Assembly: GCF_000299875.1 (NCBI RefSeq)
Contig: NZ_AMRK01000005.1
Coordinates: forward strand, 62,001 to 126,000
DNA from: Celeribacter baekdonensis B30
GTDB taxonomy: Bacteria; Pseudomonadota; Alphaproteobacteria; Rhodobacterales; Rhodobacteraceae
Direction of reading: 5' to 3'
DNA length: 64,000 nucleotides
Part shown: in pieces, positions 63,463-64,000 of the stretch
Layout of the letters: every line of letters begins with the position of its first letter
How positions within the stretch are numbered: the stretch's first letter is position 1
Made by a program: the position numbers and the translations under genes
Notes under the pieces: generated by a model
The model's input: the letters and a program-made list of their open reading frames with translations, nothing else
Database searches by the model: none
Told to the model about the DNA's origin: nothing

Positions 63463-63847
63463 ATGACGTCTCCCCCGGTCTGTTCGGCATTGAGCCAGAA
63501 AACAGGAGCCATAGGAAGGCGGCAGATGCGTTGTGTCGTGACGTCAGAGGCCCAAAAGGCGGCGCATTGTGGCGCGAATGCCGTTTTGCGACGGTTCCAA
63601 CAGGCATGCCAAAACGAATGCGAAAGGTCTGATCTCGGTCATGTTGCAGGTTCCTACGCCTGATTGTCTCTCATATGCCCCTGTTACCTCTAAATTGTCT
63701 CGATTGCGTGACAGATGGGGCAGGGGCGCGCCCAAAAAATCACCTGTTTCAACGTTTCATTAGGAGCTTTGTGGTTTTGTGGCGGCATGGATTGGCGGGG
63801 GCCGATTTTGTGCCTGTGGGCACAGTTTTGTCACGTGGGGTGAAAAC
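63463..63847. other. Divergent intergenic region, no gene supported
   Basis: The region separates the aldehyde dehydrogenase from the secreted protein at the right edge and must hold both promoters. I see no convincing conserved boxes. A 32-codon minus-strand ORF starting at 63642 lacks a ribosome-binding site. Confidence 0.5.
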
Positions 63848-64000
63848 ATGTCAAAGATCGGAAAAAGCCTGTTCTCACGCCCTGTGTGTCCGCGCCTTGG
63901 GATGCTGATGCTTTTGGGTGTGATGGCGGTGAGTGCGCCGCAGGTGGCACTGGCGGCGTTTCCAAATCTGAAAAACCGCGCGGCTGTGCCGATGGGCGAT
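63848..64000 (+). CDS. Secreted protein, N-terminal part, cut by window edge
   Basis: Fifty-one codons are visible. The product starts with a basic stretch (MSKIGKSLFSRP) and a hydrophobic core (LGMLMLLGVMAVSAPQVALA) that form a signal peptide with cleavage near ALA. The first mature residues AFPNLKNRAAVPMGD do not identify a family. A GGGG-rich ribosome-binding site precedes the ATG. Confidence 0.65.
   Translation, partial: MSKIGKSLFSRPVCPRLGMLMLLGVMAVSAPQVALAAFPNLKNRAAVPMGD

Noticed and set aside
63544-63642. 32-codon minus-strand ORF near the right edge
   Set aside because: No ribosome-binding site, no signal or family features.
62062-63663. 533-codon plus-strand frame opposite the aldehyde dehydrogenase
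   Set aside because: The minus strand encodes a complete aldehyde dehydrogenase with catalytic residues; the plus frame is a shadow rich in His, Gln and Arg.

Overview
The window looks like a chromosomal segment of a marine-type alphaproteobacterium of the Rhodobacterales (Roseobacter group). The pointers are an ectoine-utilisation cluster of the ehu/eut/doe type, an irr-fabA-fabB neighbourhood, a SAM/SAH riboswitch in front of metK (a class known from Rhodobacterales), Hint-domain and PilJ-like accessory proteins, and generally GC-rich coding sequence. I see no rRNA, tRNA, insertion sequence, prophage or CRISPR array.

1-10.7 kb: ectoine/hydroxyectoine uptake and catabolism. A long minus-strand operon runs ehuB-ehuC-ehuD-ehuA-eutB-eutC-doeX-doeC-doeD (doeD cut by the window edge). 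Divergent from it, doeA, an M20-type (ArgE-like) deacylase and a GntR regulator form a plus-strand operon. Imported ectoine would be ring-opened by DoeA, deacetylated by the M20 enzyme, transaminated by DoeD and oxidised to aspartate by DoeC. EutB/EutC would feed hydroxyectoine into the route. Two palindromes between ehuB and doeA are candidate operators. 10.8-19.1 kb (all minus): an M23-type peptidase, an acetate/succinate CoA-transferase with TTTGCAAA boxes upstream, a TetA-like exporter, three alpha/beta hydrolases, a 2-haloacid dehalogenase and a degenerate M50-like membrane protein.

19.3-28.9 kb: a Cys-rich membrane protein, a GMC oxidoreductase, and fatty acid synthesis genes fabI, fabB and fabA with divergent irr. 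An AT-richer VOC gene sits between fabI and fabB. Then come tag, a YkgJ-like Cys-rich protein, a SlyD-like isomerase and an unknown protein. 29.1-38.5 kb: the conserved block miaB - phoH - ybeY - corC-like - lnt - metK - queF - trmB. It is interrupted after miaB by an OmpA-like protein and a lipoprotein that share a short unusual module.

38.6-49.2 kb: aroA-cmk, then a partly AT-rich accessory stretch (nitroreductase, membrane protein, MarR-like regulator, Hint protein), then rpsA-ihfB-lapA-like-trpF-trpB. 49.4-51.0 kb: the most unusual locus, two secreted PepSY-like proteins with long Asp/Ser-rich tails followed by a membrane-anchored LuxR-type regulator. 51.0-64 kb: a DUF2237 protein, pth, glycerophosphodiesterase and rplY on the minus strand, an MFS transporter, lldD, a stand-alone PilJ-like periplasmic protein, the carboxy(nor)spermidine pathway pair, trpA, ychF, a coniferyl-type aldehyde dehydrogenase and the start of a secreted protein at the right edge.

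All calls come from reading translations and DNA motifs by eye. No database search or folding program was run.
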